A stretch of DNA of 64,000 nucleotides, taken from Chloroflexota bacterium (GTDB lineage Bacteria; Chloroflexota; Dehalococcoidia; Lucifugimonadales; Lucifugimonadaceae). Below, piece by piece: positions 34,345-42,931 of the stretch. Location: NCBI GenBank assembly GCA_002718415.1, contig PBEM01000004.1, positions 38,140 through 102,139 of the forward strand, written 5' to 3'. The position numbers and the translations under genes are program-made. The stretch's first letter is position 1; each line of letters starts with the position of its first letter. The notes beneath the pieces were generated by a model. It did no database searches and had not been told where the DNA came from. It saw nothing but the letters and a program-made list of their open reading frames with translations.

Positions 34345-34680
34345 TTAAGTTCCTTCCTCATCTACTTCAATCACTAAATGTGATGTAGGTCTATCAAAAG
34401 CACCTGCTCTACCCCTGGCTTTTGCTTTATATCTTTTAATACTAGAAGATTTATCTGCAGTGATTTTTACTATTTTTAAATCATCTTTATTTTGTAAATC
34501 ATTATTTTCAGCATTAGAAATAACTGATTTCAAAAGCTTAGAAGTAATTGCTGCTGCAGGACTTTTCATGTACCGTAATTCGTTTTCAGCATCAATAACT
34601 CTTTTGCCACGAACTTTATCGATAACTAATCTAAGTTTGTAGGCTGAAATGCCTATATTTTTTAATTTCGCTAATGCCAT
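34345..34680 (-). CDS. rplV: 50S ribosomal protein L22
   Basis: 111 residues: LKNIGISAYKLRLVIDKVRG and the hairpin-loop end KRYKAKARGRAGAFDRPTSH, which lines the exit tunnel. Follows rpsS by 8 nt. Confidence 0.97.
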   Translation of the reverse strand: MALAKLKNIGISAYKLRLVIDKVRGKRVIDAENELRYMKSPAAAITSKLLKSVISNAENNDLQNKDDLKIVKITADKSSSIKRYKAKARGRAGAFDRPTSHLVIEVDEEGT

Positions 34681-34688
34681 AATTATCC

Positions 34689-34952
34689 TTAAATATTCCT
34701 AGAATGTCCTCTAAAATTTCTAGTAGGAGCAAATTCTCCTAATCTATGCCCAACCATATTTTCAGTAATTAAAACAGGTAAGAATTTTCTCCCATCATGA
34801 ATAGCAAATGTAATACCTACCATCTCAGGCATCACCATTGAACCTCTCTCCCATGTCTTAATAGGTTTATTAGATCCTGTATTACGCGCCGCCGAAATTT
34901 TTTTTAATAGTTTTGGACTGACGTAAGGGCCTTTTTTAATAGATCTACTCAT
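34689..34952 (-). CDS. rpsS: 30S ribosomal protein S19
   Basis: 87 residues: [37 protein letters not shown]-type core, and [18 protein letters not shown] near the end. Standard place between rplB and rplV. Confidence 0.97.
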   Translation of the reverse strand: MSRSIKKGPYVSPKLLKKISAARNTGSNKPIKTWERGSMVMPEMVGITFAIHDGRKFLPVLITENMVGHRLGEFAPTRNFRGHSRNI

Positions 34953-34969
34953 CTATGAATTAATACGCA

Positions 34970-35791
34970 TTATCTGCGCCTCCTTAATATTAAAGAATTA
35001 CTTCTTTTGTTTCTTCTAGTTCTGGCACCTAATGCAGGTTTACCCCATGGAGTCTTTGGACCAGGCATACCTATACCACTCCTACCTTCTCCTCCACCGT
35101 GTGGATGCGCAGCAGGACTCATCACGGAACCTCTTACAGTTGGCCTTCTACCTCTATGTCGATTCCGTCCCGCCTTCCCAAGCTTTTGATTTTTATGATC
35201 TAAATTAGAAACTTGACCAATAGTTGCTTTACATTTATTTATAATTCGACGCATTTCACCTGAAGGTAATCTTATTAAAGTATATCCACCTTCATGTGCC
35301 ATTACCTGTGCAACAGTCCCTGCACTCTTAACTAACTGTCCACCTTTACCAGGATTAATTTCAATATTATGAACAAGGGTTCCAGTAGGAATATCAGAAA
35401 GATACATTGAATTACCTATTTGATAACTTTCAGAACTGTCATTAATTATTTTCTGTCCTATTTTTAAATTATTAGGGGCAACAATATAACTTTTTTGCCC
35501 ATCCTCATACCTTACTAGAGAAATCCTAGCTGTTCTATTAGGATCATATTCAATGGATAAAACCTCTGCTTGACCATTCTTACGTCTATCAAAATCGATA
35601 ATTCTATAACGACGTTTATGCCCTCCTCCTCTATGCCTAACAGTTATACGGCCTCGATTATTTCGTCCTCCCTTTTTTAATAAAGGAGCTAAAAGTGATT
35701 TTTCAGGTTTACTTTTAGTAATGTCACTAAAATCTGTAGAAACAGAATCTCTTCTGCCTGGGGATGTAGATTTATGAACTTTTAATGCCAT
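34970..35791 (-). CDS. rplB: 50S ribosomal protein L2
   Basis: 273 residues. The frame is open 11 codons further upstream, but the ATG at 35791 is preferred: GAGGGAG lies about 6 nt upstream, the protein starts ALKVHKSTSPGRRDSV as in the family, and it does not overlap rplW. The conserved peptidyl-transferase-near segment SPAAHPHGGGEGRSGIG is present, as is GRNRHRGRRPTVRGSVM. Confidence 0.97.
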   Translation of the reverse strand: MALKVHKSTSPGRRDSVSTDFSDITKSKPEKSLLAPLLKKGGRNNRGRITVRHRGGGHKRRYRIIDFDRRKNGQAEVLSIEYDPNRTARISLVRYEDGQKSYIVAPNNLKIGQKIINDSSESYQIGNSMYLSDIPTGTLVHNIEINPGKGGQLVKSAGTVAQVMAHEGGYTLIRLPSGEMRRIINKCKATIGQVSNLDHKNQKLGKAGRNRHRGRRPTVRGSVMSPAAHPHGGGEGRSGIGMPGPKTPWGKPALGARTRRNKRSNSLILRRRR

Positions 35792-35792
35792 C

Positions 35793-36077
35793 TTATGCTC
35801 CCTCAAAAAGCTGAATAGAATCACCTTCAGCTAACTTGACTATGGCTTTTTTCCAATCTGGTCTTTTAGAAGGACGTCCACCATATCGTTTTATCTTACC
35901 TCTAATGTTAATAACATTGACACTAAGAACTCTAACTTCGAAAGCCCATTCTACTGCTGATAAAATCTGTTTTTTAGTAGCTGATTTTGAAACTTCGAAA
36001 ACATACTTCCCAGATTCTCCTTGAATTGTAGATTTCTCAGTAACCAAAGGGCGAATTAATATATCAGAATAATCCAT
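35793..36077 (-). CDS. rplW: 50S ribosomal protein L23
   Basis: 94 residues: SDILIRPLVTEKSTIQGESG, YVFEVSKSATKKQILSAVEW, and VINIRGKIKRYGGRPSKRPD. L23 borders the exit tunnel and docks trigger factor and SRP. It lies 1 nt upstream of rplB and 3 nt after rplD. Confidence 0.97.
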   Translation of the reverse strand: MDYSDILIRPLVTEKSTIQGESGKYVFEVSKSATKKQILSAVEWAFEVRVLSVNVINIRGKIKRYGGRPSKRPDWKKAIVKLAEGDSIQLFEGA

Positions 36078-36080
36078 AGA

Positions 36081-36713
36081 TTAACCCTCTCCCCAAATTG
36101 AGTCTATCTTTTTAATAACATTCTTAGTAGTCAATATATTTTCTTTCATAGAAATGTCCAAGGCATTTAATAAAGAAGCTGTTATAACTTCTATTCCATG
36201 TAAATTTCTTGCAGATTTTATTACATTATGATCAGTATTTTCAGTAATTATTAATACGGTACCATTAATGGCTAGTCCATCAATTAAAGATTTAATATTT
36301 GAAACACTAATATTTTTAAAATCTATTTTATCTAAGACAAAAAGATTATTTGAGCGTACTTTGTCAGACAATGACACCCTCAATGCAAGACGTTTCATCT
36401 TCTTAGGTAATTTCTGTCTATATGAACGCGGATGAGGTCCATGAGCTACCCCACCACCTATCAAAATAGGAGATCTTCTACTACCTAACCTGGCATTACC
36501 AGTACCTTTTTGTGCTCTTATTTTTCTAGTAGAATAAATTACTTCTGATCTAGTTTTAGTATCATGGGTACCATGACGTTTATTCGCCAAATATGCAACA
36601 ATTGACTGATGCAAAACGCTAGAATTATGATCTACAGACCAAACATAATCACTTGCAGTAACTGAAGTTTGAGTTTTACTTTTACTATTTAATTTTATAA
36701 CTTGCATTTTCAT
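36081..36713 (-). CDS. rplD: 50S ribosomal protein L4
   Basis: 210 residues: HQSIVAYLANKRHGTHDTKT, the tunnel loop QKGTGNARLGSRRSPILIGG, and PRSYRQKLPKKMKRLALR. Two ATG codons (residues 1 and 3) are possible starts; the first lies 1 nt after the rplC stop. L4 represses the S10 operon in Escherichia coli; no evidence of this was sought here. Confidence 0.97.
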   Translation of the reverse strand: MKMQVIKLNSKSKTQTSVTASDYVWSVDHNSSVLHQSIVAYLANKRHGTHDTKTRSEVIYSTRKIRAQKGTGNARLGSRRSPILIGGGVAHGPHPRSYRQKLPKKMKRLALRVSLSDKVRSNNLFVLDKIDFKNISVSNIKSLIDGLAINGTVLIITENTDHNVIKSARNLHGIEVITASLLNALDISMKENILTTKNVIKKIDSIWGEG

Positions 36714-36714
36714 T

Positions 36715-37335
36715 TTAAAATTGCTTCTCTACAATCAATAATCCATTTTTTGCCCCAGGTAAAGCCCCGTTTACATACACAATATCCTGAACAGAATCAA
36801 CATGAACTATTTTTAAACCCCTAACAGTAACTTTATCCACTCCGTAATGCCCTGGCATTCTTGTACCTTTCCAAACTCTTCCTGGTGAAGAACCAGCACC
36901 TATAGAACCAACAGCTCTATGTCTATCTGATTGCCCATGAGTTTTAGGACCACCCTTAAAATTATATCTCCTTACTGCACCCGAAAAACCTCTGCCTTTA
37001 GAAGTTCCAGTTACCTTAACTAAGTCTCCTATTTTAAATAAATCTGATTTAATTTCTTGCCCAACTTCTATATCAGATAAATCGACAGATAAAAATTCTC
37101 TTAAGAAACGATATTTACCCTGAGATCTAGCTAAATGTCCAGATTTAGGTTTATTAATTTTTTGAATATCCATAAATCCTATCTGAGCCGCTTGGTAACC
37201 ATCTTTTGGTTCTGTTTTAACTTGAGTGACTACACAAGGACCCAATTTAACAATAGTCACGGCATTAGAAGAACCATCTTCTTCAAAATGTGTTGTCATT
37301 GATATTTTTTTTCCAATTAATCCATTTATACTCAT
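36715..37335 (-). CDS. rplC: 50S ribosomal protein L3
   Basis: 206 residues: INGLIGKKISMTTHFEEDGS, VTGTSKGRGFSGAVRRYNFK, and the glutamine-containing GPKTHGQSDRHRAVGSIGAG, where the Gln in HGQ is the methylation site of PrmB in proteobacteria. Follows rpsJ by 17 nt. Confidence 0.97.
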   Translation of the reverse strand: MSINGLIGKKISMTTHFEEDGSSNAVTIVKLGPCVVTQVKTEPKDGYQAAQIGFMDIQKINKPKSGHLARSQGKYRFLREFLSVDLSDIEVGQEIKSDLFKIGDLVKVTGTSKGRGFSGAVRRYNFKGGPKTHGQSDRHRAVGSIGAGSSPGRVWKGTRMPGHYGVDKVTVRGLKIVHVDSVQDIVYVNGALPGAKNGLLIVEKQF

Positions 37336-37352
37336 AAAAATAACCCTATAAA

Positions 37353-37661
37353 TTACAACTTAATTGAAATATCCACACCCGCTGGAACATTTAATTTAGT
37401 CAGTGAGTCAATGGTTTTAGAACTAGGCTCTAATATATCCATAATTCTTTTATGTACACGTAATTCAAAATATTCTCTTGAATCTTTATTGACATGAGGT
37501 GATCTAAGAACTGTAAATCTTCTTTTAGCCGTAGGCATAGGTACTGGTCCAGCAACCTGGGCACCAGTCTGAGCAGCAGTATCTAAAATCTGCTGGGTAG
37601 ATATATCTAATACCCTGTGATCAAACGATTTAAGAACTATTCTAACCTTTTGGCCTGGCAT
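37353..37661 (-). CDS. rpsJ: 30S ribosomal protein S10
   Basis: 102 residues: [58 protein letters not shown]. It follows fusA directly; the tuf gene that usually lies between fusA and rpsJ is absent. Confidence 0.97.
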   Translation of the reverse strand: MPGQKVRIVLKSFDHRVLDISTQQILDTAAQTGAQVAGPVPMPTAKRRFTVLRSPHVNKDSREYFELRVHKRIMDILEPSSKTIDSLTKLNVPAGVDISIKL

Positions 37662-37663
37662 AT

Positions 37664-39721
37664 CTAATTTACAACCTTTTCAAAAATATCTTTTGGAACA
37701 CGTGAATAATGATCCATCTCCATAGAAAAACTAGCTCTACCTGTTGTAAGGGATCTAAGTCTTGTAGCATACTGAAATGTCTCTGCCAAAGGAATAAATG
37801 CTTTTACAACTTGTACTTTACCACGAGCTTCCATACTTTGAACTTGAGCTCTTCTAGAATTTAAATCTCCAATCACATCCCCTAAAAACTCTTCAGGGGT
37901 TACAACTTCAATATTCATTATAGGCTCTAACATTACAGCAGATGCTTTATTCATAGCAGATTTAAAAGCCATCGATGCAGCAACTTTAAACGCCATCTCT
38001 GAAGAATCTACGTCATGATGAGATCCGTCTATCAAAACAGCCTTTACATCCACTACAGGATAACCAGCCAAAAATCCACTTTGAGCCGCTTCACGATAAC
38101 CTTGCTCAATTGGTCGAAAATATTCTGTAGGTAAAGTCGAACCAGTTATTTCACTTTCAAATAAAATACCACTACCAGGTTCAAGAGGTTCTATTCTGAG
38201 AGTACAATCTCCATATTGACCTCTTCCTCCCGATTGTCTTATAAATTTACCCTGAGCATTAGCCGTTTTTGTAGCAGTCTCTCTATAAGCCACTCTGGGG
38301 GCACCAACAGTAGCATCAACATTAAATTCTCTCCTCATGCGTTCAATAATTACATCTAGATGCAATTCACCCATTCCTGCTAAAATAACTTGAGCTGTTT
38401 CATCATCTGTGCTCGCCTGAAGAGTTGGATCTTCATCAACTAACCTAGTTAAAGCATTTGTCATCTTATCTTGATCAGATCTAGTTTTAGGTTCAACAGC
38501 AACAGATAAAACTGGATCCGGAAAAGTGATAGATTCAAGTGCAATAGGACTATTTGGATCACACAATGTCTGTCCAGTAACAGTATTTTTTAAACCTATT
38601 GCTGCTACAATCTCCCCAGGCCCAGCAACCGGAACATCCTCCCTAGAATCAGCATGCATAACCATTAATCTACCGACTCTTTCTCTGTTTCTACTAGTCG
38701 TATTTAATACATTAATTCCTGGTTCTAATCTCCCCGAATAAACTCGTAAATAAACTAATCTACCTACGTGTTGATCTGTTACGACCTTAAAAGCAAGTGC
38801 ACTCAAAGGTTCTTCAGTATTAGCCTTTCTATCCAGTTTTGTTTCCTCATTTTTAGGATCTACTCCACTTACCGGAGGCACATCTAAAGGTGATGGTAAA
38901 TAATCAATAACAGCATCAAGTAGAGGATGTATACCTTTATGCTTCAAAGCAGAACCCACTAAAACAGGAAAAATATCCAAACTTAAAACACCTTTTCTTA
39001 ATGCTAATTTAATTGACTCGATTGTTATTTCTTTATCTTCAAGAAAATTTAACATTAAATCTTCATCAAATTCAGCAACTTTTTCGATAAGTTGTTGCCT
39101 TAGCTCTAGTACCTTCTCAGAATACTCACTTGGGACTTCAATAATTTTATGATTCGTGGCATCATTTCCATCATAAATATAAGCTTTTTGAGTAATAATA
39201 TCTATCATCCCAGTAAATTCTGATTCTGCTCCAATAGGTATTTGAATAGGTACAGCATTTGCACCCAAACGATCTTTGACAGTCTGTACAGCAAAATCAA
39301 AATCAGCACCCAAACGATCCATTTTATTAACAAAAATTAACCGAGGCACTCCATGTTTATCAGCTTGCCTCCAAACTGTTTCAGATTGAGGCTGCACACC
39401 AGAAACAGATTCAAGAACCACAACTCCACCGTCCAGGACCCTTAAGCTTCTTTCAACTTCTGCTGTAAAATCTACGTGGCCAGGAGTATCAATAATATTA
39501 ACTTGATAATCATTCCATTTAGCATTAGTTGCAGCTGAACCAATAGTTATACCCCTCTCTCTTTCTAAAGACATAAAATCCATAACGGTCGTACCATCAT
39601 CTATATCACCAATTTTGTAAGTTTCTCCTGTAAAATACAAAACTCTTTCCGTCACCGTAGTTTTACCAGCATCAATATGAGCTATAAATCCTATATTTCT
39701 AACTTTTTCTAAATCATTCAT
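37664..39721 (-). CDS. fusA: Translation elongation factor G
   Basis: 685 residues, all five EF-G domains. The GTPase domain has [16 protein letters not shown] (G1), [17 protein letters not shown] (G2), [17 protein letters not shown] (G3) and [10 protein letters not shown] (G4). Domain IV carries GGRGQYGDC. Translocation factor of the ribosome. It sits between rpsG (9 nt) and rpsJ (2 nt). No second EF-G copy is in the window. Confidence 0.97.
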   Translation of the reverse strand: MNDLEKVRNIGFIAHIDAGKTTVTERVLYFTGETYKIGDIDDGTTVMDFMSLERERGITIGSAATNAKWNDYQVNIIDTPGHVDFTAEVERSLRVLDGGVVVLESVSGVQPQSETVWRQADKHGVPRLIFVNKMDRLGADFDFAVQTVKDRLGANAVPIQIPIGAESEFTGMIDIITQKAYIYDGNDATNHKIIEVPSEYSEKVLELRQQLIEKVAEFDEDLMLNFLEDKEITIESIKLALRKGVLSLDIFPVLVGSALKHKGIHPLLDAVIDYLPSPLDVPPVSGVDPKNEETKLDRKANTEEPLSALAFKVVTDQHVGRLVYLRVYSGRLEPGINVLNTTSRNRERVGRLMVMHADSREDVPVAGPGEIVAAIGLKNTVTGQTLCDPNSPIALESITFPDPVLSVAVEPKTRSDQDKMTNALTRLVDEDPTLQASTDDETAQVILAGMGELHLDVIIERMRREFNVDATVGAPRVAYRETATKTANAQGKFIRQSGGRGQYGDCTLRIEPLEPGSGILFESEITGSTLPTEYFRPIEQGYREAAQSGFLAGYPVVDVKAVLIDGSHHDVDSSEMAFKVAASMAFKSAMNKASAVMLEPIMNIEVVTPEEFLGDVIGDLNSRRAQVQSMEARGKVQVVKAFIPLAETFQYATRLRSLTTGRASFSMEMDHYSRVPKDIFEKVVN

Positions 39722-39730
39722 TTCTTCGTA

Positions 39731-40201
39731 TCACCATCTGTAATGTGCAAAAGCCCTATTAGCTTCAGCCATTCTGTGAACCTCTTCTCTCCGTCTTATA
39801 GCAGAGCCTGTACCATTAGATGCATCTATAAATTCTTGGGATAAATTCTCCGATATAGATCTTCCAGATCTAGATCTAGCTGCTGTTATGAGCCACCTAT
39901 GAGCAAGAGCTAGTCTTCTATCAGGTCGAATTTCTACAGGAACCTGATATGTCGCACCGCCCACTCTTCTGGGCTTAACTTCTAAAATAGGTGTAGCATT
40001 TTTAACTGCTTGTTCAAAAACTTCTAAGCCAGATTTTTCAGTAGATTGATTAATTTTTTCCATCGCATCATAAAGAGCCTTACGTGCAATAGACTTCTTT
40101 CCACCTTTCATCAATCGATTAGTAAATTTTTCGATATCAACACTTCCATATATTGGATCAGGAGAAATTTTTCTTTTTTCAGATTGTCGTCTTCTAGACA
40201 T
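39731..40201 (-). CDS. rpsG: 30S ribosomal protein S7
   Basis: 156 residues: SRRRQSEKRKISPDPIYGSV, LVEKFTNRLMKGGKKS-like region, GGATYQVPVEIRPDRRLALA, and RREEVHRMAEANRAFAHYRW at the end. It follows rpsL by 27 nt in the str order. Confidence 0.97.
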   Translation of the reverse strand: MSRRRQSEKRKISPDPIYGSVDIEKFTNRLMKGGKKSIARKALYDAMEKINQSTEKSGLEVFEQAVKNATPILEVKPRRVGGATYQVPVEIRPDRRLALAHRWLITAARSRSGRSISENLSQEFIDASNGTGSAIRRREEVHRMAEANRAFAHYRW

Positions 40202-40228
40202 AATTAGCTTATTTTCCTCAAGTATAGA

Positions 40229-40642
40229 TTAAGATTTTTGCGCACCATACTTACTTCTTCCATTCTTTCTTCCATCTACACCAGCAGTATCAAGTGAACC
40301 TCTAATAATCGTGTATCGTACTCCTGGTAAATCAGGCACCTTACCGCCCCTAAGAAGAACAACAGAGTGTTCTTGTAAATTATGTCCTTCACCTGGTATA
40401 TAAGCTGTGACTTCCATACCATTCGTTAATCGTACTCTAGCAATTTTTCTTAAGGCTGAATTTGGTTTTTTTGGTGTTATTGTTCTAACCTGTAAACACA
40501 CTCCTCTTTTTTGTGGACTTCCCTTTTTCAAAAAAGAATTGGACAACTTAAGTGAATTAAAAGACCATCTTAACGCAGGAGTACTTGGCTTACGCCTCTT
40601 ACTTTTCCGCGATTTTCTGACAAGTTGATTTACTGTAGGCAA
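40229..40642 (-). CDS. rpsL: 30S ribosomal protein S12
   Basis: 137 residues: [40 protein letters not shown] (decoding loop with the streptomycin-site Lys in TPKKPNSA) and [17 protein letters not shown]. The start is TTG, supported by GGAG 6 nt upstream. It is the first gene of the 37-gene run and lies about 60 nt downstream of a clear promoter. Confidence 0.97.
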   Translation of the reverse strand: MPTVNQLVRKSRKSKRRKPSTPALRWSFNSLKLSNSFLKKGSPQKRGVCLQVRTITPKKPNSALRKIARVRLTNGMEVTAYIPGEGHNLQEHSVVLLRGGKVPDLPGVRYTIIRGSLDTAGVDGRKNGRSKYGAQKS

Positions 40643-40706
40643 ATTAAACTCCGGAATTACAAAAGTAGGTTAGAAAAACACTAACAATTAAAGTCGGCAA
40701 ACATTA

Positions 40707-40736
40707 ATTATATTAATATTTAATAAATATAGTCAA
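40707..40736 (-). promoter_or_regulatory. Promoter of the ribosomal protein super-operon
   Basis: On the minus strand TTGACT (40731-40736), an 18-nt spacer and a perfect TATAAT (40707-40712). It predicts transcription from about 40700 and a leader of roughly 58 nt before rpsL. That leader contains a GTTAG/CTAAC hairpin. The whole 40643-40862 gap is divergent with the regulator gene and very AT-rich; no gene is seen in it. Confidence 0.6.
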
Positions 40737-40862
40737 TGTAATAAGACGATTATATCTTTATCTTTTTAATATAAATATATAATTAAATACCTGTTTTTAC
40801 TAAAAAAACTTCAAAAATGGTAAAAAGATCTTTTAGTAAATTTAATAACAATTTATTCAGGT

Positions 40863-41549
40863 ATGCCTAAAGATAATATTTTTATAATTGGATTCAATAA
40901 TAAGAGTCAAAAAACATTGATAAAACAAATCAATGATACTTTTAATAAAAACAAGATAGTTTATTTAAATGGAGATGAAGACTTGAATAAACTACAAAAT
41001 ACTTATGGAATAATTATAGATTACGACAATATAACAATTAATCATAATTTTGCTGAATCATTTTCTGAATTAATTTATAAAAATGAATTACCTAAAGTAG
41101 TAATATTATCAAAATCTCAATCTTATGAATTTGATATTTCTGAAACTAATATAGAACTATGCTTTCATCCTGTTGATGCCTTAGAGATAAAAAAACGACT
41201 CGAAATTTCATACCTGAGAAAAATTAAATCTTTACAAATTAATAACTCAATTTATTTTGAAAATTTAACTATAAATTTAGATAAATATGAAGTATGGTTA
41301 GATGGTAATAAATTAAATTTTACTTTTAAAGAATATGAATTATTAAAATATTTAGCTTCTAACCCTGGTAGAGTATTCTCACGTGAAGCCCTGCTTGAAG
41401 AAATTTGGTCTGATGATTATTTTGGAGGAACTAGAACAGTTGATGTTCACATTAGAAGAATACGAAGTAAAATTGACGATATAAAAAATCAATTTATTCA
41501 AACTCAATGGAATGTAGGTTACAGGTTTAGAAGTATAGAATACAAATGA
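40863..41549 (+). CDS. OmpR-family regulator with a degenerate receiver, GlnR-like
   Basis: 228 residues. The C-terminal 100 residues are a winged-helix Trans_reg_C domain: FTFKEYELLKYLASNPGRVFSREALLEEIW, RTVDVHIRRIRSKI, WNVGYRF. The N-terminal half has receiver-like length, but the acidic pair after strand 1 is replaced (IIGFNNK), the strand 5 Lys is replaced by His (CFHPVDA), and the phospho-Asp site is doubtful (GIIIDYDN). It is therefore probably phosphorylation-independent. It lies 4 nt upstream of glnA and heads glnA-gltB-gltD-nadE. Actinobacterial GlnR is an orphan OmpR-type nitrogen regulator; the same role here is inference from position. No kinase gene is adjacent. Confidence 0.85.
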   Translation: MPKDNIFIIGFNNKSQKTLIKQINDTFNKNKIVYLNGDEDLNKLQNTYGIIIDYDNITINHNFAESFSELIYKNELPKVVILSKSQSYEFDISETNIELCFHPVDALEIKKRLEISYLRKIKSLQINNSIYFENLTINLDKYEVWLDGNKLNFTFKEYELLKYLASNPGRVFSREALLEEIWSDDYFGGTRTVDVHIRRIRSKIDDIKNQFIQTQWNVGYRFRSIEYK

Positions 41550-41553
41550 AATA

Positions 41554-42900
41554 TTGGATTTTATTTTGAAAGAACAAGAAAAGGCAAATAGATACGTAGC
41601 TTTCTCTGCCAATGAAAATGGTGTCAAATTCATTCGACTTTGGTTTACAGATATTCTAGGAAACCTCAAAGGTTTCGCAATTACAGTTGACGAATTAGAA
41701 GAGGTATTAAATAATGGAGCAAGTTTTGATGGTGCTGTGATAAAAGCTAACGCTAGATCTGATGAATCTGACATGATAGCATTACCTGATTCTTCAACTT
41801 GGCAAATATTACCTTGGAGACCATCTGAAAATTCAGTCGGTAGACTTTTTTGTGATATTAATAACCCAGATGGTAGCCAATCAGAATATGATTCTAGAAA
41901 TGTCTTAAAAAATACTATCGCAAAATGCTCTAAACTTGGATTAAATTATTACGTAGCTCCTGAAATAGAATATTATTATATCAACCCTGAAACAAAAAAT
42001 TTACTTAACGATCACTCTGGATATTTTGATCAATCTTCAGTTGATTCTATTAGTTCGGACCTGAGAAGAGAAACTGTATTATCAATTGAATCAATGGGTA
42101 TTCCTGTGAAACATAGTCATCATGAAGGTGCTAATGCTCAACAAGAAATAGATCTCAGACACACAAATGCATTAACTATGGCTGATTCAGTAATTACTTT
42201 TAGATTAGCCGCAAAAGAAATTGCTTCCAAATCAGGTTATTATGCCTCTTTCATGCCTAGACCACATCAAGACCATAACGGATCTGGAATGCATACGAAT
42301 ATCTCTCTCTTTGAAGGAGGTAAAAATATTTTTTATAATCCAAAGAATCCAAATGAATTATCTCCTTTAGGGAAAAATTTCTTCGCAGGTCTAATTAAAC
42401 ATAGCCCAGAAATATGTTTAATCACAAACCAATGGATAAATTCATATAAGAGATTAACGCCAGGAATAGAAGCTCCAGTGTTAGCTTCTTGGACCATAGG
42501 TGATATGAATAGTTTAATTAGAATTCCTTCTTATAGACCTGGTAGAGAGGAAAGTGTTAGGATAGAATATAGGTTACCAGATTCCGCTACAAATCCATAT
42601 CTAACTTTTTCAATTATTCTAGCAGCAGGACTAAAAGGTATCGAAGAAAAATATGATTTACCAAAACCAATTACAACAAATTTATCTGATATGAGTAGTA
42701 GAGATTTAAATAAATTTGGAATAAAATTCTTACCTAAGACTCTGAATGACGCTATTCTATTAGCAGAAAACAGTGAATTAATTTCAAATTGTTTGGGAAA
42801 CCCCTTAAAAAAAATATTCATAGAAAATAAAAAAATTGAATGGGAAGACTTTTCTAGGTCTGTAACAGATTATGAAATAAAAAAATATTTATTTTTATAA
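41554..42900 (+). CDS. glnA: Glutamine synthetase, type I
   Basis: ATP-dependent synthesis of glutamine from glutamate and ammonia. 448 residues: N-terminal beta-grasp domain with WFTDILGNLKGF and FDGAVIKANARSDESDM, then the catalytic domain with APEIEYYYI, HHEGANAQQEIDLRH, PRPHQDHNGSGMHTNISLF and RPGREESVRIEYRLPDSATNPYL. The length fits the GSI-alpha group, which lacks the adenylylation site. The TTG at 41554 is used as start; a second TTG four codons on is an alternative. It follows the GlnR-like gene by 4 nt and precedes gltB by 31 nt. Confidence 0.93.
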   Translation: MDFILKEQEKANRYVAFSANENGVKFIRLWFTDILGNLKGFAITVDELEEVLNNGASFDGAVIKANARSDESDMIALPDSSTWQILPWRPSENSVGRLFCDINNPDGSQSEYDSRNVLKNTIAKCSKLGLNYYVAPEIEYYYINPETKNLLNDHSGYFDQSSVDSISSDLRRETVLSIESMGIPVKHSHHEGANAQQEIDLRHTNALTMADSVITFRLAAKEIASKSGYYASFMPRPHQDHNGSGMHTNISLFEGGKNIFYNPKNPNELSPLGKNFFAGLIKHSPEICLITNQWINSYKRLTPGIEAPVLASWTIGDMNSLIRIPSYRPGREESVRIEYRLPDSATNPYLTFSIILAAGLKGIEEKYDLPKPITTNLSDMSSRDLNKFGIKFLPKTLNDAILLAENSELISNCLGNPLKKIFIENKKIEWEDFSRSVTDYEIKKYLFL

Positions 42901-42931
42901 TTTAATAATAAATATATTTAGGAAATACCAA

